Source: Hyphococcus sp. | Lineage (GTDB): Bacteria; Pseudomonadota; Alphaproteobacteria; Caulobacterales; Parvularculaceae | Length of the DNA: 64,000 bases | Assembly: GCA_021776415.1 (NCBI GenBank) | Contig: JAJFFY010000081.1 | Location: forward strand, 54,598 to 118,597 | Reading direction: 5' to 3' | Shown here: piece after piece, positions 44,820 through 53,744 of the stretch | Position numbering within the stretch: the stretch's first letter is position 1 | Layout: each line of letters opens with the position of its first letter | Made by a program: the position numbers and the translations under genes | Notes under the pieces: generated by a model | Seen by the model: only the letters and a program-made list of their open reading frames with translations | What the model was told of the DNA's origin: nothing | The model's database searches: none

Positions 44820-44861
44820 CTAGGTCATCGGGCAATTCGTGTTAATCGCCCGGTGACCTAG
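44820..44861. terminator. Long stem-loop after the hydrolase gene
   Basis: CTAGGTCATCGGGCAATT (44820-44837) and AATCGCCCGGTGACCTAG (44844-44861) form an 18-base stem with one G-U pair, one mismatch and a 6-base loop. It starts 23 bases after the hydrolase stop. On the plus strand no T-run follows; on the minus strand ATTTTTA follows. It may stop or stabilise the hydrolase mRNA. The remaining bases up to 44998 show no strong promoter. Confidence 0.6.
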
Positions 44862-44998
44862 TACGTAGCCGCCAATTTCACCGCTTGTCATCGCGTGTAT
44901 GGGCCCTGCACCACATAAAAAATCAGCTGGATTGGGTTGCTAGCATAGGAGCATTGTGGCGTATGTAATCTGTATTCAATGCTCAAGGCTGCCCACAT

Positions 44999-46438
44999 AT
45001 GCGCAAACGACACCAGGTCTTCATAGCCAACCAATGGCGCGACGCCGACGACGGCGCGGTTATGGAAGTCACCAACCCCGCGACCGGAAAAACCATCGGA
45101 ACAGCGCCGCGTTGCGGGCGCGCTGAAACCGCGATTGCCATCGATGCCGCCTTTGAAGCTTTTGAGGGCTGGCGAGATACACTCGCCGATGAGCGTGCGG
45201 CCATTCTCATGCGCCTCCACGATGCAATGATGGACCAACAAAGACCGCTTGCAGAAATCCTTACCGAGGAAATGGGCAAGCCGATTGCCGAAGCGATGGG
45301 CGAGGTCGCATTTTCTGCGCGGTTTTTTAAGTGGTTCGCAGAAGAGGCGCGACGCGTTTATGGCGACACCATCCCCTCGCCCTGGCCCGGCAAGCGGATT
45401 ATCATCGCCAAGGAGCCTGTCGGCGTTGTCGGTGCGATCACCCCATGGAATTTTCCAAGCTCAATGATTGCACGAAAACTTGCCGCCAGCATGGCGGCCG
45501 GCTGCACCATGGTTATCAAGCCCGCATCACAAACCCCGTTTTCAGCACTGGCCTATGGCGACCTTGCCGTTGACGCTGGCGCACCGCCAGGCGTTGTCAA
45601 TATTTTGACGGGAACGGCGTCAGAGATTGCCGGCGAAATGTGCGAAAATCCCAAACTCCGGAAAATTACTTTTACCGGCTCAACGCAAATTGGAAAACAA
45701 CTCGCCGCTCATGCCGGCGCGCATATGAAACGCATATCCATGGAGCTTGGCGGCAACGCTCCCTTCATTGTGTTTGACGACGCCGATATTGATGCGGCAG
45801 TCGATGGCGCGATGATCGCGAAATTCCGCAATAGCGGACAGACCTGCGTTTGCGCCAACCGTATATTAGTACAGTCCGGCGTCTATGACGTATTTACCGA
45901 AAAACTAAAAGCCGCGATTGGTAAATTAAACGTTGGCGATGGAATGGCGCCCGATGTCACCCAAGGCCCGCTCATTGACGAAGCTGCGGTTGCGAAAATG
46001 GAGAGCCAGATCGCTGACGCACTCGAACATGGCGCCCGCATCGTTGCCGGCGGCGGCTCCCATGCGTTGGGCGGCCTTTTTTTCCAGCCAACGCTTCTTG
46101 TTGACGCCAGCGCGGAAATGAAAATCTTTTCAGAAGAAACCTTCGGCCCAATTGCTCCGATCTTCAAATTCGACACCGAAGAAGAGGCAATAGATATGGC
46201 CAACGACACCGAATATGGTCTTGCCGGCTATGCCTACACCACCAATCTCGGACGCGCATGGCGGCTGAGTGAAAAACTTCAATATGGCATGGTCGGGATC
46301 AATGAAGGCCTTGTCTCAACGGAAGTTGCGCCGTTTGGCGGCGTAAAACAGTCCGGCATCGGCAATGAAGGATCAAAATACGGTCTCAATGACTATCTCA
46401 ATATTAAATACTCTCTGTTCGGAGGGTTAAACTTATGA
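44999..46438 (+). CDS. gabD: NAD(P)-dependent succinate-semialdehyde dehydrogenase-like
   Basis: A 479-residue aldehyde dehydrogenase of the GabD type, classically oxidising succinate semialdehyde to succinate. The NAD(P)-binding region is PWNFPSSMIARKLA, the general base Glu is in MELGGNAPF and the nucleophile Cys in NSGQTCVCANR. The ATG at 44999 gives the natural N-terminus, although its Shine-Dalgarno is poor. The gene is followed with a 4-base overlap by a sulfite oxidase-like gene. This unusual partner raises the chance that the real substrate is a sulfonated aldehyde, as in sulfoglycolytic GabD relatives. That is inference. Confidence 0.9.
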   Translation: MRKRHQVFIANQWRDADDGAVMEVTNPATGKTIGTAPRCGRAETAIAIDAAFEAFEGWRDTLADERAAILMRLHDAMMDQQRPLAEILTEEMGKPIAEAMGEVAFSARFFKWFAEEARRVYGDTIPSPWPGKRIIIAKEPVGVVGAITPWNFPSSMIARKLAASMAAGCTMVIKPASQTPFSALAYGDLAVDAGAPPGVVNILTGTASEIAGEMCENPKLRKITFTGSTQIGKQLAAHAGAHMKRISMELGGNAPFIVFDDADIDAAVDGAMIAKFRNSGQTCVCANRILVQSGVYDVFTEKLKAAIGKLNVGDGMAPDVTQGPLIDEAAVAKMESQIADALEHGARIVAGGGSHALGGLFFQPTLLVDASAEMKIFSEETFGPIAPIFKFDTEEEAIDMANDTEYGLAGYAYTTNLGRAWRLSEKLQYGMVGINEGLVSTEVAPFGGVKQSGIGNEGSKYGLNDYLNIKYSLFGGLNL

Positions 46439-47673
46439 CCGAGATGAAAACTTCAAGACGGGCTTTACTGAAAACGGCCGGCGGCGTCAGTTTTGCCGCC
46501 GCGCTCGGGGCGCCCATTCCGTTTGCCCGGTTTCTTGCGCCCGGACTGGCGCCAGTGGCGCTGGCGCAAGCTGTCAGCCCGGCTGCGTTAAACAAGGACG
46601 GTCTCACCTTATTGAACGACCGTCCGATCAACATGGAAACGCCGCCACATCTGCTTGATGATGCGATCACGCCCGCCACACGCTTATTTGTTCGCAATAA
46701 CGGCCTTCCGCCGGCGGTTGAAACCGTTTCAGCCGAGAACTGGCGGCTGGCCATTGACGGCGAGGTGGAAACCCCGCTCGATTTAACCATCGCTGACCTT
46801 AAGGCGCGCTTTGAGACCGTCACTTTACAGTTGCAGCTCGAATGCGGCGGCAATGGGCGTAAATTTTTCAAGCCGGGCGCGTCGGGCAATCAGTGGACCT
46901 TTGGCGCAGTCGGCTGCCCACAATGGACCGGCGTGCGCCTCAGCGATGTTCTGGATGCTGCGGGCGTGAAACCGAGCGCGATTTACACCGCGCATTTCGG
47001 CGCCGACAAACACCTTTCAGGCGATCCCGAAAGGCACCCCCTATCGCGCGGTGTGCCCATCACAAAAGCGATGGAGCGGCATAATCTGATCGCATGGGCG
47101 ATAAACGGCGAGGCGATGCCCGCACTCAACGGACACCCCTTGCGTCTCGTCATTCCCGGCTGGCCTGGGTCATGCTCGCAGAAATGGCTTACACGGATTA
47201 ATCTTCGCGACAAGGTTCATGACGGCGCGAAAATGTCAGGGAAATCCTACCGCATGCCGGCCTATCCTGTCGCTCCGGGCACCTCTGTTCCTGATGAGGA
47301 TATGACGATCATTCATTCAATGCCGGTAAAATCGCTGATTACCTATCCGCAGACCGGCGTCAAGAAGCGCCCCTCTTCTGCTTTTGAAGTGCGCGGGCAT
47401 GCATGGGCGGGTGATGACGATGTTGCAGCTGTTGATGTTTCTATTGATTTCGGCGCCACATGGCGGAGCGCTGATCTCGACCCGCCCGACAACAAGTTTG
47501 CCTGGCAGCATTGGCGTATTGACGTCACCCTGCCCGAGGCTGGTTATTTTGAAATATGGGCGCGTGCGCGCGACAGCCAAGGCCGGAGCCAGCCGGCGAC
47601 AACCCCGGGATGGAACCCGAAAGGATATTTGAACAATATGCAGCACCGTATCGCCATATTCGCGGTGCTATGA
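46435..47673 (+). CDS. Tat-exported sulfite oxidase-family molybdoenzyme
   Basis: A 412-residue periplasmic protein with a twin-arginine signal (TSRRALLKTAGGVSFAAALG). The sulfite-oxidase fold has the molybdenum-ligating Cys in LQLECGGNGRKFF, the SRGVPITKAM and VPGWPGSCSQKWLTRI pterin and substrate loops, and a C-terminal Ig-like dimer domain (about 290-412). The best functional guess is a SorA/SorT-like sulfite dehydrogenase, because the next gene encodes a monoheme cytochrome that could take its electrons. It overlaps gabD by 4 bases and the cytochrome gene by 4 bases. Confidence 0.9.
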   Translation: MTEMKTSRRALLKTAGGVSFAAALGAPIPFARFLAPGLAPVALAQAVSPAALNKDGLTLLNDRPINMETPPHLLDDAITPATRLFVRNNGLPPAVETVSAENWRLAIDGEVETPLDLTIADLKARFETVTLQLQLECGGNGRKFFKPGASGNQWTFGAVGCPQWTGVRLSDVLDAAGVKPSAIYTAHFGADKHLSGDPERHPLSRGVPITKAMERHNLIAWAINGEAMPALNGHPLRLVIPGWPGSCSQKWLTRINLRDKVHDGAKMSGKSYRMPAYPVAPGTSVPDEDMTIIHSMPVKSLITYPQTGVKKRPSSAFEVRGHAWAGDDDVAAVDVSIDFGATWRSADLDPPDNKFAWQHWRIDVTLPEAGYFEIWARARDSQGRSQPATTPGWNPKGYLNNMQHRIAIFAVL

Positions 47674-48164
47674 TGCGATCTGCGCCCGGAGTATCGCTGT
47701 TATTTTTTGCCTCCGCCGTTGCGTTTGCCGGCTGGGGCGTGGCTGAGCGAAAACTTAGCAGCCAGAATAGTTTCGCGACATCACCTAAGGCAGACGCCGC
47801 CGCCACACACGCAACGCGCGCCAGCAGGATTGCAGCTTTTGCACAAAACTGGGACCCCGAGCCGCAATATGATGTTCATTTCAATGCCCTTGATCCGTCA
47901 TTTGAAATTGCCGCCGCCGCAGAGAGTGTCTTCAACCCGTCCGACGACTATTGGGGGCTGCCACGCGATGGCGGATATGAATTGGTCAGTGCATATTGCA
48001 GCGCCTGTCATAGCCTCAGTATTGTCATGCAACAAAAAGCAACGGCCGGGCGCTGGAATGAAATCCTTGACTGGATGGTAGACACACAAGGCATGGCGCG
48101 CCTGAACCCAGAGGATCGAACGACGGTTCATGCCTATCTGAGCGCCCATTTCTCTAGCAACTAA
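47670..48164 (+). CDS. Monoheme cytochrome c, likely acceptor for the sulfite oxidase-like enzyme
   Basis: A 164-residue exported cytochrome c (signal or anchor about 5-25) with one heme motif CSACH (SAYCSACHSLSIVMQQKATA) and a Met further on (DTQGMARLNP) as probable sixth ligand. The size, single heme and overlap with the molybdoenzyme gene resemble SorB/SorU partners of sulfite dehydrogenases. ATG 47670 is chosen because it overlaps the preceding TGA (ATGA); the longer frame upstream is within the molybdoenzyme gene. Confidence 0.88.
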   Translation: MMRSAPGVSLLFFASAVAFAGWGVAERKLSSQNSFATSPKADAAATHATRASRIAAFAQNWDPEPQYDVHFNALDPSFEIAAAAESVFNPSDDYWGLPRDGGYELVSAYCSACHSLSIVMQQKATAGRWNEILDWMVDTQGMARLNPEDRTTVHAYLSAHFSSN

Positions 48165-48188
48165 ACCAAAGCCGTCCATCATTCGTCA

Positions 48189-50060
48189 TTAATCGACCGC
48201 CTCAAACAGCGCTCGCTCGGCGTCGGTCTCCTCGCCCCATAGCGTGTTGAATATCCATGGGCCTTGTGCGTTTACGCCGCCATTGGCCCAATGCTGGTAG
48301 TTGGAAAGGACAACGCCTGGAAAGGCCGCGCTCATTTGCTCCGCTTGCAGACGGATGATCGCCGCATGGTGCGGGCCTGACTGCCAGGCTTTGTAAAAGG
48401 CGACCGCCTCGGGGTTACTCGCCAGCTCCCGATCAAGGCTGTCATGGCTGGAGCCTTCATATTGGCCGATATAGCGCACGCCATATTGATCTGCGATGGC
48501 CTCGTGGCGTTTGGATTGCGCGACCACCCAGGCGATATTTTGCGGCCGCACCGCCGGGTCGGCCATGTAATCAAACAGCGTCTGTGCAAGCGCCGCCGGA
48601 TCGGCGTCGAGACGGCGCAGCCATTCCGCCCGCCAGGCAGCGCCTTTTACCGACGCGCCGAACAAGCCGCCGCCAGTGTCATGAAAGGCGCCTCGATAAT
48701 AGCCGGTCATCGCCAAGCCATAGCGCGACATTGGCTGTGCGAGATCACTACCCACATAGTCCTTCACGCCCTCAAGCGGGCCAATGATTTGCGCGTCCCA
48801 GGCGGTCTGTGCGCCGAGCACCATGGTCCATTGTTGATCGGCGCGCCCCGCCGCATCTAGCGCTCGGGCGAAGGCCTCGGCCAGCCGGGCCGAGAGATAG
48901 CCATAGGCGCCGCGCGACGGGTTGCCGGAATAGGTTTTGCCGGTCCGCTCACGGAGCGTCTCGGTCAGCGACCAATACCACTCGGTCGCATAACCAAACC
49001 CGCCGCCCCAGTTCCAGGTCTCGTTAGCCAGCTCCAGATAGAACGGCCGGTCAATAGGATAGTCGGTCGCGACCATCGCCTTGACGATCAGCCCGGCGTA
49101 ATTGTCCCACTCCTGCGAGGCCTCAACCGCGTCGAATTGCGTCGCGATCAGCGACTTGCGCTGTTTCTGGTCGGACATCGCCGCAAGCCGCTCATTCAGC
49201 CCATCGGGCGCCCCCAGGCGGCCGGGCGCGTTGATCCATAAGGCGACGCCAGCCTCTTGCGCCAGCTTAAACTGCGCCTCAATCGGCACGATGCCGCCGC
49301 CCCAAAACTGCGCGTTCATATCCGGGATCTGATCGGCGCGAGTGACGCGGTCCTTGCTTCCGATGTTCCAGTCCATTGTGCGGACGATGTCATAACGAGC
49401 AAGCCTGCGAACATAGTCCGGGTTGAATATCTTGCCGGCCTTTAGCGCCGCTTCATGCTCGGCGCGGTAGATGCGGATATTGCGCACGCCGCACCCATCG
49501 CGAAGGCGATCCAAAGAACATGGCCCGATCTTTCGGATCGCCGCGCTCGCCCAGCCGCCGCGACGGGCGTCATAACTCTCTCGCACGCGGTTGGACCCTT
49601 CGCGGGTCTCCGGCCCCTCGCCGCCGGAAAGCCCGCTGCCGATCGCGCCGTCGCCATCCCATTCGATAATATAATCACCGAGATAAAAGTCGGTGTTATG
49701 CTTTGCGCCAGCGCGCAAAATCCCGACATCAAATCCCCAGGGGCGGTCTTCCGGAATTTTTAAAAATGTCTGACTCTCATGGTCAAACACATCGGCCGGC
49801 CAGTTTTTGTCGGCGGCGTTGACCTGCAATATATTGATCAGCGGGTCCTCGCCGCCCCAATAGGCCATGCGGTTGACGCCGATCTGCCACAGGGCGCCGG
49901 CGGGCGGGGCTTCGTCTGACGCAGCGGTTTGCGCCTCGTCAGCTGCCAGCGCAAACGCCGGACAAGTACAAACCATCGCAAATACGAACAGCACCCGGCG
50001 CGATAATTTCACTGTCCAATCCACGACTTGTCTAAATCTCCTGTTCGCCGTCCATAACAA
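48189..50060 (-). CDS. Secreted glycosidase-like protein (clan GH-A-like, unassigned)
   Basis: A 623-residue exported protein. The signal lies within residues 17-40 (VKLSRRVLFVFAMVCTCPAF); a GTG at that Val is an alternative start. Sequence style suggests a TIM-barrel hydrolase. RPFYLELANETWNWGGGFGY contains an Asn-Glu pair like the acid/base of clan A glycosidases, and IGQYEGSSHDS could supply the second Glu. I cannot place it in a GH family. It is convergent with the sulfite-oxidase operon and is likely a single gene. A role in cell-surface polysaccharide turnover is possible. Confidence 0.55.
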   Translation of the reverse strand: MLWTANRRFRQVVDWTVKLSRRVLFVFAMVCTCPAFALAADEAQTAASDEAPPAGALWQIGVNRMAYWGGEDPLINILQVNAADKNWPADVFDHESQTFLKIPEDRPWGFDVGILRAGAKHNTDFYLGDYIIEWDGDGAIGSGLSGGEGPETREGSNRVRESYDARRGGWASAAIRKIGPCSLDRLRDGCGVRNIRIYRAEHEAALKAGKIFNPDYVRRLARYDIVRTMDWNIGSKDRVTRADQIPDMNAQFWGGGIVPIEAQFKLAQEAGVALWINAPGRLGAPDGLNERLAAMSDQKQRKSLIATQFDAVEASQEWDNYAGLIVKAMVATDYPIDRPFYLELANETWNWGGGFGYATEWYWSLTETLRERTGKTYSGNPSRGAYGYLSARLAEAFARALDAAGRADQQWTMVLGAQTAWDAQIIGPLEGVKDYVGSDLAQPMSRYGLAMTGYYRGAFHDTGGGLFGASVKGAAWRAEWLRRLDADPAALAQTLFDYMADPAVRPQNIAWVVAQSKRHEAIADQYGVRYIGQYEGSSHDSLDRELASNPEAVAFYKAWQSGPHHAAIIRLQAEQMSAAFPGVVLSNYQHWANGGVNAQGPWIFNTLWGEETDAERALFEAVD

Positions 50061-50110
50061 TGATCCGGCTTTATGAAAAAATAGGCGCGCCAGCAGCGCG
50101 ATCGTTACCT

Positions 50111-50962
50111 CTAATACCTGTAGCTCTTGCCTAATCGTTGAAGAAATAGCGGCATTCCCGATTTACTCATATCGATCGACCAATTCAGAGTCTCGCCAAG
50201 GCTCGCCATCGCCGACTGTTCTTCAATAGCATAGCCTTTACATTCGACCCGCACCCATAGGCGAGCGGTTGCCGAACGCGCGGGCACGCCGGCTTCAATA
50301 TAGAGCGAATTACCCTCGCGACGGATCGTACCTCCAGAGGAGCGGAATAAATTCCAGGTCTCGTCCGTGTCTTCATTATGAAGCCGCCCGCGAATGGCGC
50401 CTGTACGGATTAATGTGTCAATGTCGGCGGAGAATCCGTCGGGGAAATTTATCTGTAGATGGACGTCATATTTCGCCGGGTCATGATCGTTCTGTACTTG
50501 ATAAAATGTCGCTTCCCCTGGCGTGTAGGAGGCGTTGATAATCCGTGCGCCGTAGGACGCCTCACGGGCGACGGTCGGTTGCAAACCGGGCAGACCATTG
50601 CTGATCGCTTCAATGCCGCCGGCGAGATCGGCAGGCGTCGCGGTCATGATGACGGCAAGCAAGCCAAAACCTTGTGCAAAGGCGCCTTGCCGTGTGATCG
50701 GCTGGAAATAAAAAATCGAGACCGCGCCAACCGTCGTCATGCCGATAACGACCATCCATAACGGGATATCCGGAAAACCAAGCATAGAGCCAAGCTCAGC
50801 GATCCAGCGATTGAGGGTGAACAGCGCGGAGGCCTCGCCCTGCTGCTGATAATCAGTGATCAACGCGGCTATAATGCCGGCCGCGCCCGCAAGCCCGAGC
50901 CCGACTATGTCGCTGATGCCGAATTCTCCCGGCGCTTTGAAGCCGCGTTTAACCCCATACAT
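50111..50962 (-). CDS. Inner-membrane protein of unknown function
   Basis: A 283-residue protein with three hydrophobic segments (about 18-38, 65-85 and 93-110) in the first 110 residues. A soluble beta-rich domain of about 170 residues follows, with PAKYDVHLQINFPDGFSADI and ATARLWVRVECKGYAIEEQS. I recognise no family. pYF-like (caYEANATE-type) domains near membrane anchors can look similar, but nothing decisive is seen. Neighbours give no functional hint. Confidence 0.6.
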   Translation of the reverse strand: MYGVKRGFKAPGEFGISDIVGLGLAGAAGIIAALITDYQQQGEASALFTLNRWIAELGSMLGFPDIPLWMVVIGMTTVGAVSIFYFQPITRQGAFAQGFGLLAVIMTATPADLAGGIEAISNGLPGLQPTVAREASYGARIINASYTPGEATFYQVQNDHDPAKYDVHLQINFPDGFSADIDTLIRTGAIRGRLHNEDTDETWNLFRSSGGTIRREGNSLYIEAGVPARSATARLWVRVECKGYAIEEQSAMASLGETLNWSIDMSKSGMPLFLQRLGKSYRY

Positions 50963-51043
50963 GTTCAGTCTCCCAAGATTTAGCCCCAGCGCCTAGTTAA
51001 TCACAAAGCCGGCGCGGAATTAAGACACACTTGCGTGCCTGCC

Positions 51044-51781
51044 TCAAAAACCCTGCCGTTTTGGCCTCACACCGCCGAAATCAACGTCAAAAAGATGTTC
51101 CAGGCTGGTGCGAGAAAGGCCGTGTTTTACAAAATCATACGGCGTGACATTGAGCGCTTTGATGAGCGTGCGTTCAATCTGAAGGCCGGCGCCCGCATCA
51201 TCCGGGGTGACGTCGAGATCGATGAGGTTGATACAGCCAAGGTCTTGTTCAAATGACGATATCGTCGCCAGGCCGCCGCCGCAGGACCAGCCAAGCGCAA
51301 TCCGGTTTACACCTTCATGGGCAACGACCAGCGCAGTACGCCATTTATCATTAAAAACAAGCGCTTCCAGCGCAGCAACGATACGCGTCTGCGCGTTGGC
51401 AAAAAGCTCCCCGTCAGGGAGAAACGCCGCGCCCGGCTCGCCCGCGCCATCAAAAGAATATGCCAGACGCGCAGCAAGCTCCTCGCGCGAAGTCGCTTGT
51501 AGCCACCCGCTTTTCAACTCCTCCAGCCCTTCCCGGACAACCAGCGCGGGAGGATTATCTCGCCCCGATAGAACAATCTGCGCAGTCTGGACGGTGCGCG
51601 GCAGCCCCGAGCAAACCGCAAAGTCGAATTCAATATTGTGCAGTGCATCGCGAGCCGCTTCGGCTTGCCCGCAACCTTCCTCGGTCAGCGGCACACTGCG
51701 CGGATCGGTTATTCCCGGGGCAAAATAATCCACATGCCCATGGCGCATCAGGTAAATCCGCCGTCGTCCCGCTCCGTCCAT
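51044..51781 (-). CDS. Histidine phosphatase superfamily protein
   Basis: A 245-residue cytoplasmic phosphatase of the phosphoglycerate-mutase fold. The catalytic RHG is in IYLMRHGHVDYF, the second Arg region in CSGLPRTVQTAQI, and the second His in ALVVAHEGVNRIAL. It hydrolyses phosphate esters through a phospho-His; the substrate is unknown. It is divergent from the VanY-type gene with 167 bases between, which must hold both promoters; I see no clear boxes there. Confidence 0.88.
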   Translation of the reverse strand: MDGAGRRRIYLMRHGHVDYFAPGITDPRSVPLTEEGCGQAEAARDALHNIEFDFAVCSGLPRTVQTAQIVLSGRDNPPALVVREGLEELKSGWLQATSREELAARLAYSFDGAGEPGAAFLPDGELFANAQTRIVAALEALVFNDKWRTALVVAHEGVNRIALGWSCGGGLATISSFEQDLGCINLIDLDVTPDDAGAGLQIERTLIKALNVTPYDFVKHGLSRTSLEHLFDVDFGGVRPKRQGF

Positions 51782-51948
51782 AATATCGCCGCCTCATATA
51801 CGTTTCCCGCCGCGTTTAGCTAAAACCGCTCCGTATAGCCAGAAAACTCGCAAATTTGCGCCCTGGAAGGCTCGCTTCGAAAGCGCCGTAATGCTAGGCT
51901 CACTATCTGGTACTGGGGTTTTGTTGACAGAGGGGAAGGCCGTTCGCG

Positions 51949-53709
51949 ATGGGGTTGCGTTCTCCGACTTATTTTTCGGGCGCGTTTTTGTGCCTGGCAA
52001 TCATATTCACCACTGTTTTCAATTTTGCGATCCGGACCAATCCGGACGCGGCGCAAAGCCGTTTTGAAACGCTTGTGGATGCTGGCGCACTGCGCCGCGC
52101 GACGTCTCATGGCGAGCGCGCGATCGCTTTACACCTCAAACATAATGCCAGCGAAAACGATATCGCGGCGCTAAAAGTAAAAACCGCAACGACACAAATT
52201 GCGTGGAAAAATTATACTCGCGGCGCCGAGTTGATGCGCCAGGGATTGTCAACGCCGTGGGGCGAGGCGCTCGATCAGACGACGCGCATAGAGATCGAGA
52301 ACCGGCTCGGCCAAGCCTATATTAATGCTGGCCGGATTGAACAAGCGGTGTCTATTTATGCATCGTTCCTTGAACTGGCCGGCGACGCCGCCGTTCAGTC
52401 TGACGTCGATGGCGCCGACGAGATTGCCAGATATTACGCAAGCATGGTCGTTGCCGCAGACAGCGCATTTGCCGGCGCCCTCAATCATACCAAGCCATAT
52501 AATATTACCGCCGGCAGCCTTGAGCAAACCCTCGCCACCGCCAATCACATGGCAAGCCTTGGCGGGTTTTATGGTGCGCGCTCGGACGCGGAATACGCCG
52601 CCGCCGGACTTTTATCCGCCGCCTATGAGGCACGCAAAAAAGTATTAGGCGGCGATCACCAAAACACCGTGCAGATCACTTTAATATTGGGCCCGCTCTA
52701 CACTAAAATGGGCCGACTGGATGATGCGGAAACCCTTTATCTCGACGCCTTCCACGCTCAAGAGCGCGTCAAAGGCGCCAATAGCCCGGATCTCAGTCTT
52801 TACATCAAGCTTCTGGCCGGTCTTTACGAAAAGCAGAACCGTTTTACAGAAGCGCAGGCGCTTTACGAACATATGCGTGGGCTGTTTCGCGACGCCTTTG
52901 GCGAACAGCGTTACGCCATCAATCGCGTGCAAGATCGCCGCGCTTATATCAACCGACCGGTCTCGCAACAGTTTCCACTGGAAATGGGCTATGCGCCTGG
53001 CGATCTGGTATCGACCGCGGAATATTCGGTGCCTACCAGCAAGGCGCCCTCTACCGATGAGATGAAATTACGGCTGGCGCCGGATGCTGACGCCGACCCG
53101 CGCGAGGCGAATTTGCCGGTGCGTCTTGCACAGCTAATCTCACTGTGCCGCAATGAGTCTGGCGAACGGATTTCGCTGCGCTCCGGTTATCGTTCCTACA
53201 ATACCCAGCGCATTCTTTTTGATCGCAACGGCGCGCGAGGCACGGTAACGCCGCCGGGCGTTTCAGAGCATCAAACCGGGCTCGCCGTCGACATTAATGT
53301 CAGCAACCGCTTCATGCGCCAAAGTGATCGCACGTCTCAGTGCTTTGAAGAAAACGCATTTCGGTTTGGCTTTATCCTCTCCTACCCGCCGGACAATAAC
53401 TACCTGCCTGGAGCGGACAGCTACGAGCCCTGGCATTGGCGCTATGTTGGCGTGCAGACCGCACAGCTCTACCGTGAGGCGGGACCATATAATCGGCCGC
53501 AGGAATTCCTCGCCGCCCTGCCCTGCTATCAGGAGCGCGCGGCAACCGGCTCATTCCCGACCGCTGGCGAGACCGACATCTGCCTTGAAGAGCCGAAAAT
53601 TATCACCGCAACCGCGAGTGAAGAGGCCGATAAACAACCCTTTGGCGAAAACCCCGAAACGGCGCGCATCTTGAATGATAGCGGCAATACAGCGCGAGTT
53701 CGCCGGTAA
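51949..53709 (+). CDS. TPR protein with C-terminal VanY-type D,D-carboxypeptidase domain
   Basis: A 586-residue cell-envelope protein. An N-terminal hydrophobic segment (about 7-28) acts as anchor or signal. The middle (about 40-330) is helical with TPR-like pairs (LILGPLYTKMGRLDDAETLY, LLAGLYEKQNRFTEAQALYE). The C-terminal peptidase (about 360-510) has SLRSGYRSYNTQ, the zinc motif SEHQTGLAVDIN (near 437) and PWHWRYVG (near 495), all hallmarks of LAS/VanY metallopeptidases. It should remove terminal D-Ala from peptidoglycan stems, with the TPR part recruiting partners. Confidence 0.9.
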   Translation: MGLRSPTYFSGAFLCLAIIFTTVFNFAIRTNPDAAQSRFETLVDAGALRRATSHGERAIALHLKHNASENDIAALKVKTATTQIAWKNYTRGAELMRQGLSTPWGEALDQTTRIEIENRLGQAYINAGRIEQAVSIYASFLELAGDAAVQSDVDGADEIARYYASMVVAADSAFAGALNHTKPYNITAGSLEQTLATANHMASLGGFYGARSDAEYAAAGLLSAAYEARKKVLGGDHQNTVQITLILGPLYTKMGRLDDAETLYLDAFHAQERVKGANSPDLSLYIKLLAGLYEKQNRFTEAQALYEHMRGLFRDAFGEQRYAINRVQDRRAYINRPVSQQFPLEMGYAPGDLVSTAEYSVPTSKAPSTDEMKLRLAPDADADPREANLPVRLAQLISLCRNESGERISLRSGYRSYNTQRILFDRNGARGTVTPPGVSEHQTGLAVDINVSNRFMRQSDRTSQCFEENAFRFGFILSYPPDNNYLPGADSYEPWHWRYVGVQTAQLYREAGPYNRPQEFLAALPCYQERAATGSFPTAGETDICLEEPKIITATASEEADKQPFGENPETARILNDSGNTARVRR

Positions 53710-53744
53710 CGGAAACCACAAGCGCGTCGTTACGAGCGGGATTG

